Of a DNA stretch of 64,000 nucleotides, positions 34,627 to 44,081 are shown piece by piece; the first letter of the stretch is position 1, and each line of letters starts with the position of its first letter. The position numbers and the translations under genes were made by a program. The notes beneath the pieces were generated by a model, which worked only from the letters and a program-made list of their open reading frames with translations, was not told the DNA's origin and made no database searches. This DNA is from JALONH01 sp046329235 (GTDB lineage Bacteria; Bacteroidota; Bacteroidia; Cytophagales; Cytophagaceae), in NCBI GenBank assembly GCA_046329235.1, contig JAXLVA010000001.1, positions 186,001 through 250,000 on the forward strand, given 5' to 3'.

Positions 34627-36954
34627 ATGAAGCTGCATAATTTGGGTTTTCCCAGAATCGGACAGAATAGAGAGTTGAAATTTGCTAATGAATCCTATTG
34701 GAACAAAAGCATTTTAGAATCAGAGTTGGATCAAGTTTGTTTGGAATTGAAAAACAAACATTGGAACAAACAATTGGAAGCGTCTTTAGACTATATACCT
34801 TGTTTAGATTTTTCAATGTATGATCAGGTCTTAGATCATTCCTTATTACTAGGGGCTATTCCGGAACGTTATACTCCGTTGGCAAATCAGTTCGGTTATC
34901 AAAGTAAAGAATTGTATTTCGCGATGGCTAGAGGTTATCAATCCGGAGGGGTTGATGTGAAAGCAATGGAGATGACCAAATGGTTAGATACCAATTATCA
35001 TTACATGGTGCCTGAGTTAAGTTCGAATCAGAAGTTCTTCTTTAATGCAGGTAAATTTGTTCAAGATTTAAGAGATGCATATGCTACTTTAGGTTATAAA
35101 GCGAAACCTGTATTGTTATCACCTGTAAGTTATCTTTTATTGAGTAAAAAGGTTGGTGCGGATTTTTCTATTCTTAGTTTGTTGGATTCCTTACTAAAAG
35201 TGTATGATGATATTTTTGATTTGTTGACTCATATGCATTTCTATAATGTCCAGATAGATGAAGTTGCTTTAGTAAAAGATTTATCTGTGGAAGAGCAGAA
35301 TGCTATTCGAAAAGTATACGAACATTGGAGTAACAAGCATCCGAAACTAAATATTATCTGTACTACTTATTTTGAGTGTACAGGTAATAATATACGCTTA
35401 GCGACAAGTTTGCCGGTTCATGCGTTGCATGTTGATTTGACTCGTTGTCCGGCACAGTTAGATGATATCTTTGGGCTTGACGAATTTTTAAATAGCAAAA
35501 CAATATTGTCTTTAGGATTGATAGATGGTCGAAATATTTGGAGAAATGATTACTCTAAAAGTGTAGCATTTATCCAAAAGGCAGTAAAGGCGATAGGTGA
35601 AGATAGAGTATGGTTAGCCCCAAGTTGTTCATTATTGCATGTTCCTTATGATTTGGAACCGGAACAAAAACTTCGTGAGGATAATTCGGAGGTATATCAT
35701 TGGTTAGCTTTTGCTAATGATAAATTGAAAGAATTATATGATTTGAAGCAGATAATGTCAGAGAAAGATAGTATTCATTCTAAAACTTTTAAAAAGAATC
35801 AACTGATTATTGAGAGTAGAAAGAAATCATTGTTGACCAATAATGCACATGTTCAAGAAGAACTTGCTTCTGTGACCGATAAAGAGACAGTGCGTTCAAG
35901 TGCATTTTCTATTCGTCAGCGTATACAGAAAGAATTGTTAGATCTACCATTATTGCCAACTACAACGATTGGGTCATTTCCTCAAACACAAGAAATAAGA
36001 AAATATAGAGCTTTATTTAAGCAAAATAAAATTAGCGAAGAGGAATACCATTTGTTCATTCAACAATCGATTCAATCAGCTATAAAAACTCAAGAAGAAA
36101 TAGGTCTGGATGTGTTTGTACATGGAGAGTTTGAACGCAATGACATGGTAGAATATTTTGGTGAGTTACTTCAAGGTGTATTAATTACTCAAAATGGTTG
36201 GGTTCAAAGTTATGGTTCCAGATGTGTGAAGCCTCCGGTGATATTTGGAGATGTATATCTGGATAAATCAATGACGGTAGAGTGGACTACCTATGCCCAG
36301 TCGCTTACTCCTAAAAAAGTAAAAGGAATGCTCACCGGACCTGTTACTATATTAAACTGGTCTTTCGTAAGAGATGATCAAAGCCGACAAACTACCTGTA
36401 ATCAAATAGCGTTAGCCATCCGACATGAAGTGAATGAATTAGAGAAAGCCGGTATCAAAATTATTCAAGTGGATGAGCCAGCGATTAGAGAAGGTTTACC
36501 TATTAGAAAAGAAAATCATGAAGCTTATTTGCAATGGGCTGTGAAGGCTTTCCGATTAGCGACTTCAGGGGTGAATGATGCGACACAAATACATACGCAC
36601 ATGTGTTATTCTGATTTTAATTCCATCATTCAAAGTATAGCAGCACTCGATGCCGATGTGATTACAATTGAAACTTCACGTTCTCATATGAAACTATTGA
36701 AAGTGTTTGGTGAGTATAGCTATCCTAATGAAATAGGACCTGGAGTTTATGATATTCATAGTGCTCGTGTTCCTTCGGTAGAGGAGATGCAGTTGTTGTT
36801 ACAAAAAGCTGCAGAAGTAATACCTGCGGAGAATTTATGGGTAAATCCGGATTGTGGTTTGAAAACCAGAAACTGGGAAGAAACGATTACGTCTTTGCAA
36901 CATATGGTGCAGGCCGCACAAAGAGAAAGAAAAAAGTATGTAATAGAAGTATAA
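34627..36954 (+). CDS. metE: Cobalamin-independent methionine synthase
   Basis: A 775-residue MetE that transfers a methyl group from methyltetrahydrofolate triglutamate to homocysteine. The zinc site is visible: His658 and Cys660 in HTHMC and Cys743 in WVNPDCGLK. Both (beta/alpha) barrels are complete, with the start MKLHNLGFPRIGQNRELK and FPQTQEIRKYR near residue 455. ATG at 34627 lies 157 bases from the divergent Lrp gene. No riboswitch is seen upstream. Confidence 0.96.
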   Translation: MKLHNLGFPRIGQNRELKFANESYWNKSILESELDQVCLELKNKHWNKQLEASLDYIPCLDFSMYDQVLDHSLLLGAIPERYTPLANQFGYQSKELYFAMARGYQSGGVDVKAMEMTKWLDTNYHYMVPELSSNQKFFFNAGKFVQDLRDAYATLGYKAKPVLLSPVSYLLLSKKVGADFSILSLLDSLLKVYDDIFDLLTHMHFYNVQIDEVALVKDLSVEEQNAIRKVYEHWSNKHPKLNIICTTYFECTGNNIRLATSLPVHALHVDLTRCPAQLDDIFGLDEFLNSKTILSLGLIDGRNIWRNDYSKSVAFIQKAVKAIGEDRVWLAPSCSLLHVPYDLEPEQKLREDNSEVYHWLAFANDKLKELYDLKQIMSEKDSIHSKTFKKNQLIIESRKKSLLTNNAHVQEELASVTDKETVRSSAFSIRQRIQKELLDLPLLPTTTIGSFPQTQEIRKYRALFKQNKISEEEYHLFIQQSIQSAIKTQEEIGLDVFVHGEFERNDMVEYFGELLQGVLITQNGWVQSYGSRCVKPPVIFGDVYLDKSMTVEWTTYAQSLTPKKVKGMLTGPVTILNWSFVRDDQSRQTTCNQIALAIRHEVNELEKAGIKIIQVDEPAIREGLPIRKENHEAYLQWAVKAFRLATSGVNDATQIHTHMCYSDFNSIIQSIAALDADVITIETSRSHMKLLKVFGEYSYPNEIGPGVYDIHSARVPSVEEMQLLLQKAAEVIPAENLWVNPDCGLKTRNWEETITSLQHMVQAAQRERKKYVIEV

Positions 36955-36955
36955 T

Positions 36956-36986
36956 AAAAAAGGGAGTGTTAAACTCCCTTTTTTTA
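36956..36986. terminator. Bidirectional terminator between metE and prfB
   Basis: AGGGAGT and ACTCCCT pair around a GTTAA loop, extended by A and T runs. The T run includes the TTA that is the prfB stop codon on the minus strand. Confidence 0.9.
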
Positions 36987-38061
36987 TGCCATTAGTAAAT
37001 AAGCTTTGATGTAATCATCCAAATCTCCGGCTAGTACGTTATCTACATCCGTACGTTCAACGCCAGTACGAACATCCTTAATTAATTTATAAGGGAAGAG
37101 AACGTAGTTTCTGATTTGAGAACCGAAATCAATTTTCTTTTTAGTTCCTTCAATTGCTGCTTTCGCTTCGTTGCGTTTATCAATTTCTATTTGATAGAGT
37201 TTTGATTTTAATAACTTCAATGCTCGATCTTTATTTTGAATTTGAGAACGCTCTTGCTGACATTCGATAATCAAACCGGAAGGTTTGTGTTTCAAACGAA
37301 CAGCTGTTTCCACTTTGTTTACGTTCTGTCCACCGGCACCACCTGCACGGAAGGTATCCCATTCGATATCTCCCATGTTGATTTCGATGTTAATGGTATC
37401 ATCCGCTTCCGGATATACATAGACAGAAGCAAATGAAGTTTGACGTTTTCCGTCTGCATTGAAAGGTGAATCACGCACTAAGCGGTGTACACCAATCTCT
37501 GATTTTAAATGACCGTAGGCAAATTCACCTTCAATACCTAAGGATACAAATTTGACACCGGCAACTTCACCCGGTTGGTAAGATATTTCACGTACGGTAT
37601 AGCCATGTTTTTCACCCCACATGATGTACATACGCATCAACATGGAAGCCCAGTCGTTACTTTCTGTACCACCCGCACCAGGGTTAATTTCTATGACAGC
37701 ACTTAAAGCATCTTCTTCATTACTCAACATCTTCTTATATTCTAGTTCTTCTAGCGTTTTAAGAGTGTCGGCCAATTCTATGTCAAATTCAGCTTCGGAA
37801 ACTTCTCCGGCTTCAAAAAACTCATACAACGTATCTAAGTCTTCCATCTTTTTGGAAAGAGCTGCGTACGGTACGGTCCAGAATTTTAGGGATTTGATTT
37901 CTTTCATCTGCTTTTCTGCTTCTTTGGGATTGTCCCAGAAGCCTGGTTCAGCAGATTTGTTGGTTAATTCTTGTATCTCGTCTACTTTGTTATCGTAGTC
38001 AAAGATACCTCCTTAGAGCCGAAACACGGCTTCTTACATCTTTCAATTGATCTGTAGTCAT
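36984..38061 (-). CDS. prfB: Peptide chain release factor 2, programmed +1 frameshift
   Basis: ATG at 38061 opens a 20-codon frame ending CTT-TGA-C; shifting +1 at CTT (skipping the T at 38001) joins GAC at 38000 to a 338-codon frame that ends at 36984. The 358-residue product matches RF2 length. The main frame carries the GGQ motif (AGGAGGQNVNKVETAVR), essential for peptide release. The slippage context AGGAGGTATCTTTGAC matches the E. coli prfB site, including the internal Shine-Dalgarno. Reading only the frame from 37907 would lose the N-terminus. RF2 therefore autoregulates here. Confidence 0.94.
37998..38013 (-). promoter_or_regulatory. prfB programmed +1 frameshift site
   Basis: On the minus strand AGGAGG lies three bases before CTT, and the in-frame stop TGA is at 38001 to 37999, followed by C. 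This is the arrangement known to shift ribosomes at prfB when RF2 is scarce. Confidence 0.95.
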
Positions 38062-38130
38062 GATGTTTTATTATTCTTCGAAAGGGTAAATATACAAAAT
38101 CAATTGGTAAGCCTGTGAATATTAAACGGA

Positions 38131-38685
38131 TTACTTTTTCTCCGGAATCCAATAGACTTCATCGGTGCCGGTGTCTTTACTTAATTGACGCGATAAAACG
38201 AAAAAATAGTCGGAAAGTCTGTTCAGGTAAGGTATTAGTAGTGGGTGTAAAAGATGATGATCCGGAATAGAAATAACAGAACGTTCTGCTCTTCTGCAAA
38301 TAGTTCTACATAGATGTGCTAATGCAACACTTTCTTGGGGTGCCGGTAATATAAAATATTTCTGTACGGGTAATCCTTCCGTCATTTGATCCATAGCCTT
38401 CTCCAAATCTACTATATCTTGTTCGGTTAGACTAGGCTGATACAAATGTTGTTTACTTTCTTCGGTGGCTAAGGCAGCTCCAATTTCAAATAATAACGAT
38501 TGACTTTTTCTTAAAAGCGAAAATGCGGAATGATTAACAAGTAATTTCGATAATAAAAGTGCTATGAAGCTGTTGAGTTCATCGGTTGTTCCATACGCTT
38601 CTAATCGTTCATGAGATTTAGAAACTCGAGTCCCACCTAATAGGGAAGAAGTTCCTTTGTCGCCTGTTTTAGTATAGATTTTCAT
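38131..38685 (-). CDS. Cob(I)alamin adenosyltransferase (PduO type)
   Basis: A 184-residue protein starting MKIYTKTGDKGTSSLLGG, the nucleotide-binding signature, with YGTTDELNSFIALL and a C-terminal HLCRTICRRAERSV. It adenosylates corrinoids for B12-dependent mutases. It sits 31 bases after the TPR membrane protein gene in the same direction. B12-dependent enzymes are not in the window, and methionine synthesis here does not need B12. Confidence 0.92.
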   Translation of the reverse strand: MKIYTKTGDKGTSSLLGGTRVSKSHERLEAYGTTDELNSFIALLLSKLLVNHSAFSLLRKSQSLLFEIGAALATEESKQHLYQPSLTEQDIVDLEKAMDQMTEGLPVQKYFILPAPQESVALAHLCRTICRRAERSVISIPDHHLLHPLLIPYLNRLSDYFFVLSRQLSKDTGTDEVYWIPEKK

Positions 38686-38716
38686 GCCGATGAAACAGTT
38701 TAATGATTGCTGAAAC

Positions 38717-41700
38717 TTAGCTTCCGGATTGAAGTGCGTTCACTTGATTTTGAATCATGCGAATTTGTTCCGCTGTTAAATAACGTTGGAAGCGTTGTAC
38801 CTCATTTTCAATACCGGTATAAAGTCCTAAATCAACATAACATTGAATAACGTCCCAACCCATTCTAGCGGATGTGAAATGAATGTCCGAGAAGTCGGTA
38901 TAATATGGAAGCGCGGTATAACTTCCTTGATTCATTTTTATTCTATTTAAACCGGATAGGGCTATATTAATATCATATCCAGTTGAACGAAGTGCCTGTA
39001 GATAGAATCTTTCAGATGTTAATGAGTCTCCTTCCACTTCTTTTAGTTTGGCTTGGCAATAATCAAGATATCCTAAGTTGTCCTGAGTAAGTTTAGCTTT
39101 AGCTAATTGATTTTTTAGAGGTTCCCATTGTTTTAATCCCACCATATTAATTAACATTTCTTTATTGGTTGCTGCAACAATAGAAGGGTCAGGCTTCTCA
39201 GGAGGGATAGCCTGAGTTAATAATATATTAGCTTTAGTAAAATCTCCGGCTATGTTTAATTGTTGTGCTAAGTCAACTATGGAGGCAAAACGTAATTGAG
39301 TGTCGTTAATTTTTTGTAACTGCTCTGTTAGCTCTTGCCATGTTTTTTGACTGCTACGGTAATGTAAATATTGTACTTTACCTAAATCGCTTAATGTATC
39401 ATAAATGGATGAGTTAAATGCTCCCATACTTCTTGATAGCATATTAGCATTATTTATAATTTCCGGTGAAAGTGATTTGGATAATTCTTGTAACAGAGTT
39501 TTATGAAGCTGTAATTCATTTAATTCTGCGGCAGCTAACAAATATTGGATATATGTCCATTGCTCTCGTTTGATCATGATGTGATCATAACTATCTTGAG
39601 CTTCATGGTAAAGACCACTACGTAATTGCCAATTTGCTAATAGATAAAAATAATCTTCATTATTCGTTTGTAATGCTACTTCTTTTAATCTCTTTAAACC
39701 ATCTACAACATCTGTACGAGAATAAAATTCATACATTAATTTAGAAATGTACAAGTCTTCACCAAGGATGTCATTTTCCGGTTGACGTATGTATTGTTCC
39801 AAAATAGGAAGTAATGTGCTGTCTTTGAATTTAAGATGAGATAGCGTGTAGTTATGAAGAATTGTATAGTTGTATGGTGTGATGATAGAATCCTTTATGA
39901 CGGCTTCCGGTAAAGGATTAGATGACACAATACCGGCAATAGTTTGGTATCCTAAGGTGTTACCGGTGAATGCCGCAGATGAGAAATTAGAGTAAGTCTT
40001 AGTAATGCTATCGCAGTAACTAAAATCACCACTTGCTGCTTGGTAGGCTAAAAGATTTGAAATAGGAATTTCATTCGAAGATAGAGAAGCCGCCTTCTCA
40101 TAGAAATAAATACTAGAGTCTGTATCATTCATGTTATGATACAAGTAACCTAAGTTGTTATACAACTTATCTGATGATGGGAAATCTTTTAATCCGTCTT
40201 TTAGTAAGAAGATAGCAGGGAATAATTGCTCGTTGTGTAAATAGAAATTACTAATAGCAACATAAGCATATTCTGTGGGGGTTAATACCAGTAGGTTTTG
40301 ATAACACTGAAAGGCTGCTTCTTTTTGATCAATGCTCTCATAATGTTTAGCTAATACAAAGTTAACTTTTTGAGTTAGGCGTGCATGATATAAAGCTTCT
40401 TTATAATATTCTTGACCCATTAAGGTGTCTTGATTGTAAAAGTAAGCATCACCTACGTGAGTGTTATAACCTGTTTTACCAAGTTTTAATGTGATGAAAT
40501 TACTATGGAAGTTAAGTGCTAACACACCTAAGAATCCTAACAATGTCATGCTAAACATAGAAATTCTAGCCGGTTTGAATAGTACTTTATATACTTCGAC
40601 CGGTTGAATGTAGACCATCCAAAAGTTGATGAGTACATATACAAGCATAGCTAATCCAATACCTAGATGAATATAAATATATGTTCGTTCAATCATGTTA
40701 GCTAAAGCATCGTTGGCCGTCATATATGCGGTGCCGAGTGTAGTTAAAGTGATGATGGCTAAACATAAGTACAAAATACCACCTAATGGATTGTATGGTA
40801 TAGCTGAACCTAAAAAGTTTTGCTTTAATTTTTGCATCCATATGCCCAATACAACATTGATGATAATGAGTAGAGCAGGAGGAATTAAAAACATATTTAT
40901 TTCAATAACTCCGGACTTGATAAACCATAATAAAAATAAGTTGCTCAAGTATAATCCACCTATGATTAAGAAATTCCAACCTCGATTGCCTGCATCACTA
41001 ATCGTTAGTTTACTATCAGATGTTAATACAACAAAAAAGTGCATCGTGTCTTTGGATGTTAACAAGATGAATAGAACGGTAAGAATTAACGGGACTATGA
41101 AAGAATAATGAGAGAAAAGAATCACACCATTACTTACTTCTGCATAGTTGTCAATAATGACAAATAGAAGTAGATGTAAAATTGCTATAAGTCCTAGTCT
41201 GGTTTTGAAGTGAATGTTTTCACCGTAGGCGTGAAAGTAATAGGATAAACCTACTGTAGTAGTCAAGAATAATAGTATAGGTATGCGACTTTCCAATCCA
41301 AATAAAGCTATGCTTTCTGTTTTACCGGTAATTAAAAAAAGCATGTATAGTCCCATTCCTAATATAAAGAACCAAAGTTCAGCATAGGAGAGGATTACTA
41401 CGATGATAGATAAGCACAAAAGTAGACTACCAAACGATAAATAACTTACCCAAGGATGAAGCTGAAAGTTGCCACTATCATAACTTTCAAGTAGGAATAA
41501 AGCATGGTTGTCTTGAGAAATAGGAACCTGATTGATTTCAAATTGATCAATGATAACTTTGGATTGAGTCCATTCCCCGGAGTTCGTCCAACCAATGGCA
41601 AAAGAGTCTCCAATGAAATAAGCCAAGGAAACATAAACAATAGATGCACCTACTAAAATAAGTAAGGCTACGAAAAGGTTCTTAAAAAAAGAATCCCAAC

Positions 41701-41725
41701 GTAGCCAAAAGAATTGATCACGCAT
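38717..41725 (-). CDS. Large membrane protein with TPR domain
   Basis: A 1002-residue protein. Residues 1 to about 420 hold around 12 hydrophobic membrane segments; the rest is a soluble region with TPR-like repeats (for example YNNLGYLYHNMNDTDSSIYFYEKAASL). I recognise no catalytic motif. The arrangement suggests a membrane platform that scaffolds partners. It lies between gatC (19 bases upstream) and the adenosyltransferase gene, and is likely in the gatC operon. Confidence 0.75.
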   Translation of the reverse strand: MRDQFFWLRWDSFFKNLFVALLILVGASIVYVSLAYFIGDSFAIGWTNSGEWTQSKVIIDQFEINQVPISQDNHALFLLESYDSGNFQLHPWVSYLSFGSLLLCLSIIVVILSYAELWFFILGMGLYMLFLITGKTESIALFGLESRIPILLFLTTTVGLSYYFHAYGENIHFKTRLGLIAILHLLLFVIIDNYAEVSNGVILFSHYSFIVPLILTVLFILLTSKDTMHFFVVLTSDSKLTISDAGNRGWNFLIIGGLYLSNLFLLWFIKSGVIEINMFLIPPALLIIINVVLGIWMQKLKQNFLGSAIPYNPLGGILYLCLAIITLTTLGTAYMTANDALANMIERTYIYIHLGIGLAMLVYVLINFWMVYIQPVEVYKVLFKPARISMFSMTLLGFLGVLALNFHSNFITLKLGKTGYNTHVGDAYFYNQDTLMGQEYYKEALYHARLTQKVNFVLAKHYESIDQKEAAFQCYQNLLVLTPTEYAYVAISNFYLHNEQLFPAIFLLKDGLKDFPSSDKLYNNLGYLYHNMNDTDSSIYFYEKAASLSSNEIPISNLLAYQAASGDFSYCDSITKTYSNFSSAAFTGNTLGYQTIAGIVSSNPLPEAVIKDSIITPYNYTILHNYTLSHLKFKDSTLLPILEQYIRQPENDILGEDLYISKLMYEFYSRTDVVDGLKRLKEVALQTNNEDYFYLLANWQLRSGLYHEAQDSYDHIMIKREQWTYIQYLLAAAELNELQLHKTLLQELSKSLSPEIINNANMLSRSMGAFNSSIYDTLSDLGKVQYLHYRSSQKTWQELTEQLQKINDTQLRFASIVDLAQQLNIAGDFTKANILLTQAIPPEKPDPSIVAATNKEMLINMVGLKQWEPLKNQLAKAKLTQDNLGYLDYCQAKLKEVEGDSLTSERFYLQALRSTGYDINIALSGLNRIKMNQGSYTALPYYTDFSDIHFTSARMGWDVIQCYVDLGLYTGIENEVQRFQRYLTAEQIRMIQNQVNALQSGS

Positions 41726-41744
41726 GATATAAAATTATAGAGCC

Positions 41745-42032
41745 TTAGCTTAAGAATTTAGGAACTCTGAAATAATCGGTATCTTTTTTAGGAGCATTCG
41801 CTAATGCTTCTTGATGAGTGATGGTTACTTTCACTTCATCTTCTCTTAATACATTAATTTCATGACTCATGTGAATTAATGGTTGAATTTTATCCGTATT
41901 CAATTCGTTTAGTTTTTCCATCCAAACTAAAATCTTGTTGAAGTCACCGGAGAAGTTATCAAGTTCTTCTTCTGTAAATTCTAAACGAGCTAAATAGGCA
42001 ATCTTTTTTATTTCTTCTTTTGAAATACTCAT
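41745..42032 (-). CDS. gatC: Asp-tRNA(Asn)/Glu-tRNA(Gln) amidotransferase subunit C
   Basis: A 95-residue GatC. The pattern IKKIAYLARLEFTEEELDNF, then WMEKLNELNTDKIQPLIHM, and REDEV is typical. GatC stabilises GatAB, which amidates misacylated tRNA. gatA and gatB are not adjacent, which is usual in Bacteroidota. It starts four bases after plsC. Confidence 0.93.
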   Translation of the reverse strand: MSISKEEIKKIAYLARLEFTEEELDNFSGDFNKILVWMEKLNELNTDKIQPLIHMSHEINVLREDEVKVTITHQEALANAPKKDTDYFRVPKFLS

Positions 42033-42036
42033 GGTA

Positions 42037-42783
42037 TTAAAATTTATCGGAATGATATTTTTTTAAAGTTGATTCTATGATAGCGTAGGTTTGATCTTTT
42101 AAAGTATCTACATCATCTAGAGTTAATCCTTTGGTAGAAATGGGTGCATGAACTACAGCATGCATTAATTTTCTACGGGGTACAAATTTACCATCATCCG
42201 GCAATATTTGCCAATTATTTATGATAGACATTGGCACAATTGGGATTTGTTTTTCAATCGCCATGCGAAATGCCCCATCTTTGAAAGGGATCATCTTAGG
42301 TGCTTGAGCATGAGGAGGTATGGTTCCTTCCGGGAAAATGGCCAAATTGTGACCTAAATTTAACTTCTCTAATGACTGAATCATAGTGTTATAACGACTT
42401 TTCGCACTTTTTCGGTCTACCGGAATGTATAAGTTACGGAACATATACCCAAATACAGGAACTTTGGCTAAGGCAGCTTTTCCTATAAATACATTATATC
42501 CGGGTAGCGCATAACAAATGGTAGGGATGTCCAAAAAGGAGGTATGATTAGCACAATAGATATATTGCTGCTTGCTATCCGGCTTGAATTCCCAGTCGAT
42601 TTTAGTTCGTAAAAAGCAGGTATAGAACACGGTATGTGCCCAAATACGGTTCATAAAGTGCCCGTATTTTTTCCATGATTCTTTTTGTACAAAAAGTACA
42701 AAAAACGGATAAAGGAGAATAAATACTACTACAAAACAGGTCCATACCCAGATTTTGTATAGTGTTTCCCAAAACTTTGCCAT
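42037..42783 (-). CDS. plsC: 1-acyl-sn-glycerol-3-phosphate acyltransferase
   Basis: A 248-residue membrane-associated acyltransferase. The H-x4-D motif is His80-Asp85 in CANHTSFLDIP and FPEGT lies near residue 153. It makes phosphatidic acid. One N-terminal hydrophobic stretch anchors it. It is two bases after the Nudix stop and four bases before gatC. Confidence 0.92.
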   Translation of the reverse strand: MAKFWETLYKIWVWTCFVVVFILLYPFFVLFVQKESWKKYGHFMNRIWAHTVFYTCFLRTKIDWEFKPDSKQQYIYCANHTSFLDIPTICYALPGYNVFIGKAALAKVPVFGYMFRNLYIPVDRKSAKSRYNTMIQSLEKLNLGHNLAIFPEGTIPPHAQAPKMIPFKDGAFRMAIEKQIPIVPMSIINNWQILPDDGKFVPRRKLMHAVVHAPISTKGLTLDDVDTLKDQTYAIIESTLKKYHSDKF

Positions 42784-42785
42784 TC

Positions 42786-43340
42786 TTATTTATTTTTTTC
42801 TAAAATGAAATATGCTTTAAGTAATCCGGCAATACTTAAACTGTCTGTGATTTTTCCTTCCATTACCCATTGAACTGCTTCTGACAAAGGAAGTTTTTTA
42901 ACGATTAATTGTTCGGTGTCTTCCGGTTCGCTGTCGCCTGCAGAAAGTTCGGTAGCGAGGAAAAGAAAACCTTCTTCATCCGTTACAGAATTAGAAGTAT
43001 GTATTCTTCCTAGGTCTTGCCACTTAACAGCACTAAAACCTGTTTCCTCTTTTAATTCACGTTGTGCCGATTCCAACGGTGTTTCGTTCATTGGGCCACC
43101 ACCTTCAGGAATTTCCCAGGAATATTCATCTAGCGTATACCTAAATTGCCCAACCAGATAAGTATATCCGTCTTGATCTACGGGAACTACACCTATGGCT
43201 TTGTTTTTAAAACTTACTACTCCATATATTCCGGGGCTTCCAGTGGGTTTTAGTACTTTGTCTTCACGTACAGAAATCCATGGATTGTCATATATGTCTT
43301 GACTCTGTAATTTGGTCCAAGGGTTATCAAATTCTCCCAT
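42786..43340 (-). CDS. Nudix hydrolase (ADP-ribose pyrophosphatase-like)
   Basis: A 184-residue protein from the ATG of MGEFDNPWTKL. A longer frame starting at 43481 has a Lys- and Ile-rich leader not found in the family, so I reject it. The Nudix box is GGPMNETPLESAQRELKEETGF (consensus G-x5-E-x7-REUxEExGU). Related proteins hydrolyse ADP-ribose or other NDP sugars. It begins the minus-strand plsC-gatC run and diverges from rnhB. Confidence 0.88.
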   Translation of the reverse strand: MGEFDNPWTKLQSQDIYDNPWISVREDKVLKPTGSPGIYGVVSFKNKAIGVVPVDQDGYTYLVGQFRYTLDEYSWEIPEGGGPMNETPLESAQRELKEETGFSAVKWQDLGRIHTSNSVTDEEGFLFLATELSAGDSEPEDTEQLIVKKLPLSEAVQWVMEGKITDSLSIAGLLKAYFILEKNK

Positions 43341-43465
43341 GATGTTGGATTTGTTTACACGAAGATAAGGAATTGTAAGTAACCCTTTTTTGACATAAAT
43401 CAAATAAGTAAAACTATGTGGACAAATCTTAAGGGTATTCACTATCATTTTGTTAATTTTGAAGG

Positions 43466-44071
43466 ATGCCATTACTGTCATGTCATACAGAAGGATTAGT
43501 TGAGGCCGGTGTAGATGAAGCCGGAAGAGGATGCTTAGCAGGTCCGGTAGTAGCCGCTGCTGTAGTCTTACCTATGGGGTATAAACATCCCTTGTTAAAC
43601 GATTCCAAAAAATTAAGCGCTAAACAACGATTGGCGCTGAAAGAAGATATACTTCGTGATGCGATTGATTTTCATATCGCAGAAGTTTCCCATGTCATTA
43701 TCGATGAAATTAATATTCTTCAAGCAACCATGAAGGCGATGCACAAAGCCATTAAAGGCTTGAAGAAAGCTAAACCGGAGTTGTTGTTGATTGATGGAAA
43801 TCAATTTAAAACTTATCCGGGTATTCGACATGAAACCATTGTGCAGGGAGATGGGAAGTTCTTATCCATTGCGGCCGCTTCCATTTTAGCTAAAACCTAT
43901 CGGGATGAATTGATGGTGAAATTATCCAAAGATTTTCCTCAATACGGCTGGGACGTGAATGCCGGCTACGCTACAGAAAAACACCGACAAGCCATTACAG
44001 AATTTGGCTTTACTCCATATCATAGAAAATCATTTCATTTAAAACCAACGCAACTGGATTTGTTCAGTTGA
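43466..44071 (+). CDS. rnhB: Ribonuclease HII
   Basis: A 201-residue enzyme that cuts RNA from RNA-DNA hybrids and removes misincorporated ribonucleotides. The catalytic Asp/Glu motif VDEAGRGCLAGPVVAAAVVL is present, with LIDGN and SIAAASILAK carrying the others. ATG at 43466 lies 10 bases before the gcvT start spacer downstream, and rnhB, gcvT and comB form a plus-strand run. Confidence 0.95.
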   Translation: MPLLSCHTEGLVEAGVDEAGRGCLAGPVVAAAVVLPMGYKHPLLNDSKKLSAKQRLALKEDILRDAIDFHIAEVSHVIIDEINILQATMKAMHKAIKGLKKAKPELLLIDGNQFKTYPGIRHETIVQGDGKFLSIAAASILAKTYRDELMVKLSKDFPQYGWDVNAGYATEKHRQAITEFGFTPYHRKSFHLKPTQLDLFS

Positions 44072-44081
44072 GTGTCATTCC

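Noticed and set aside
43341..43481. N-terminal extension of the Nudix protein
   Set aside because: The added 47 residues are Lys/Ile-rich and overlap the divergent rnhB start; the family begins at MGEFDNPW.
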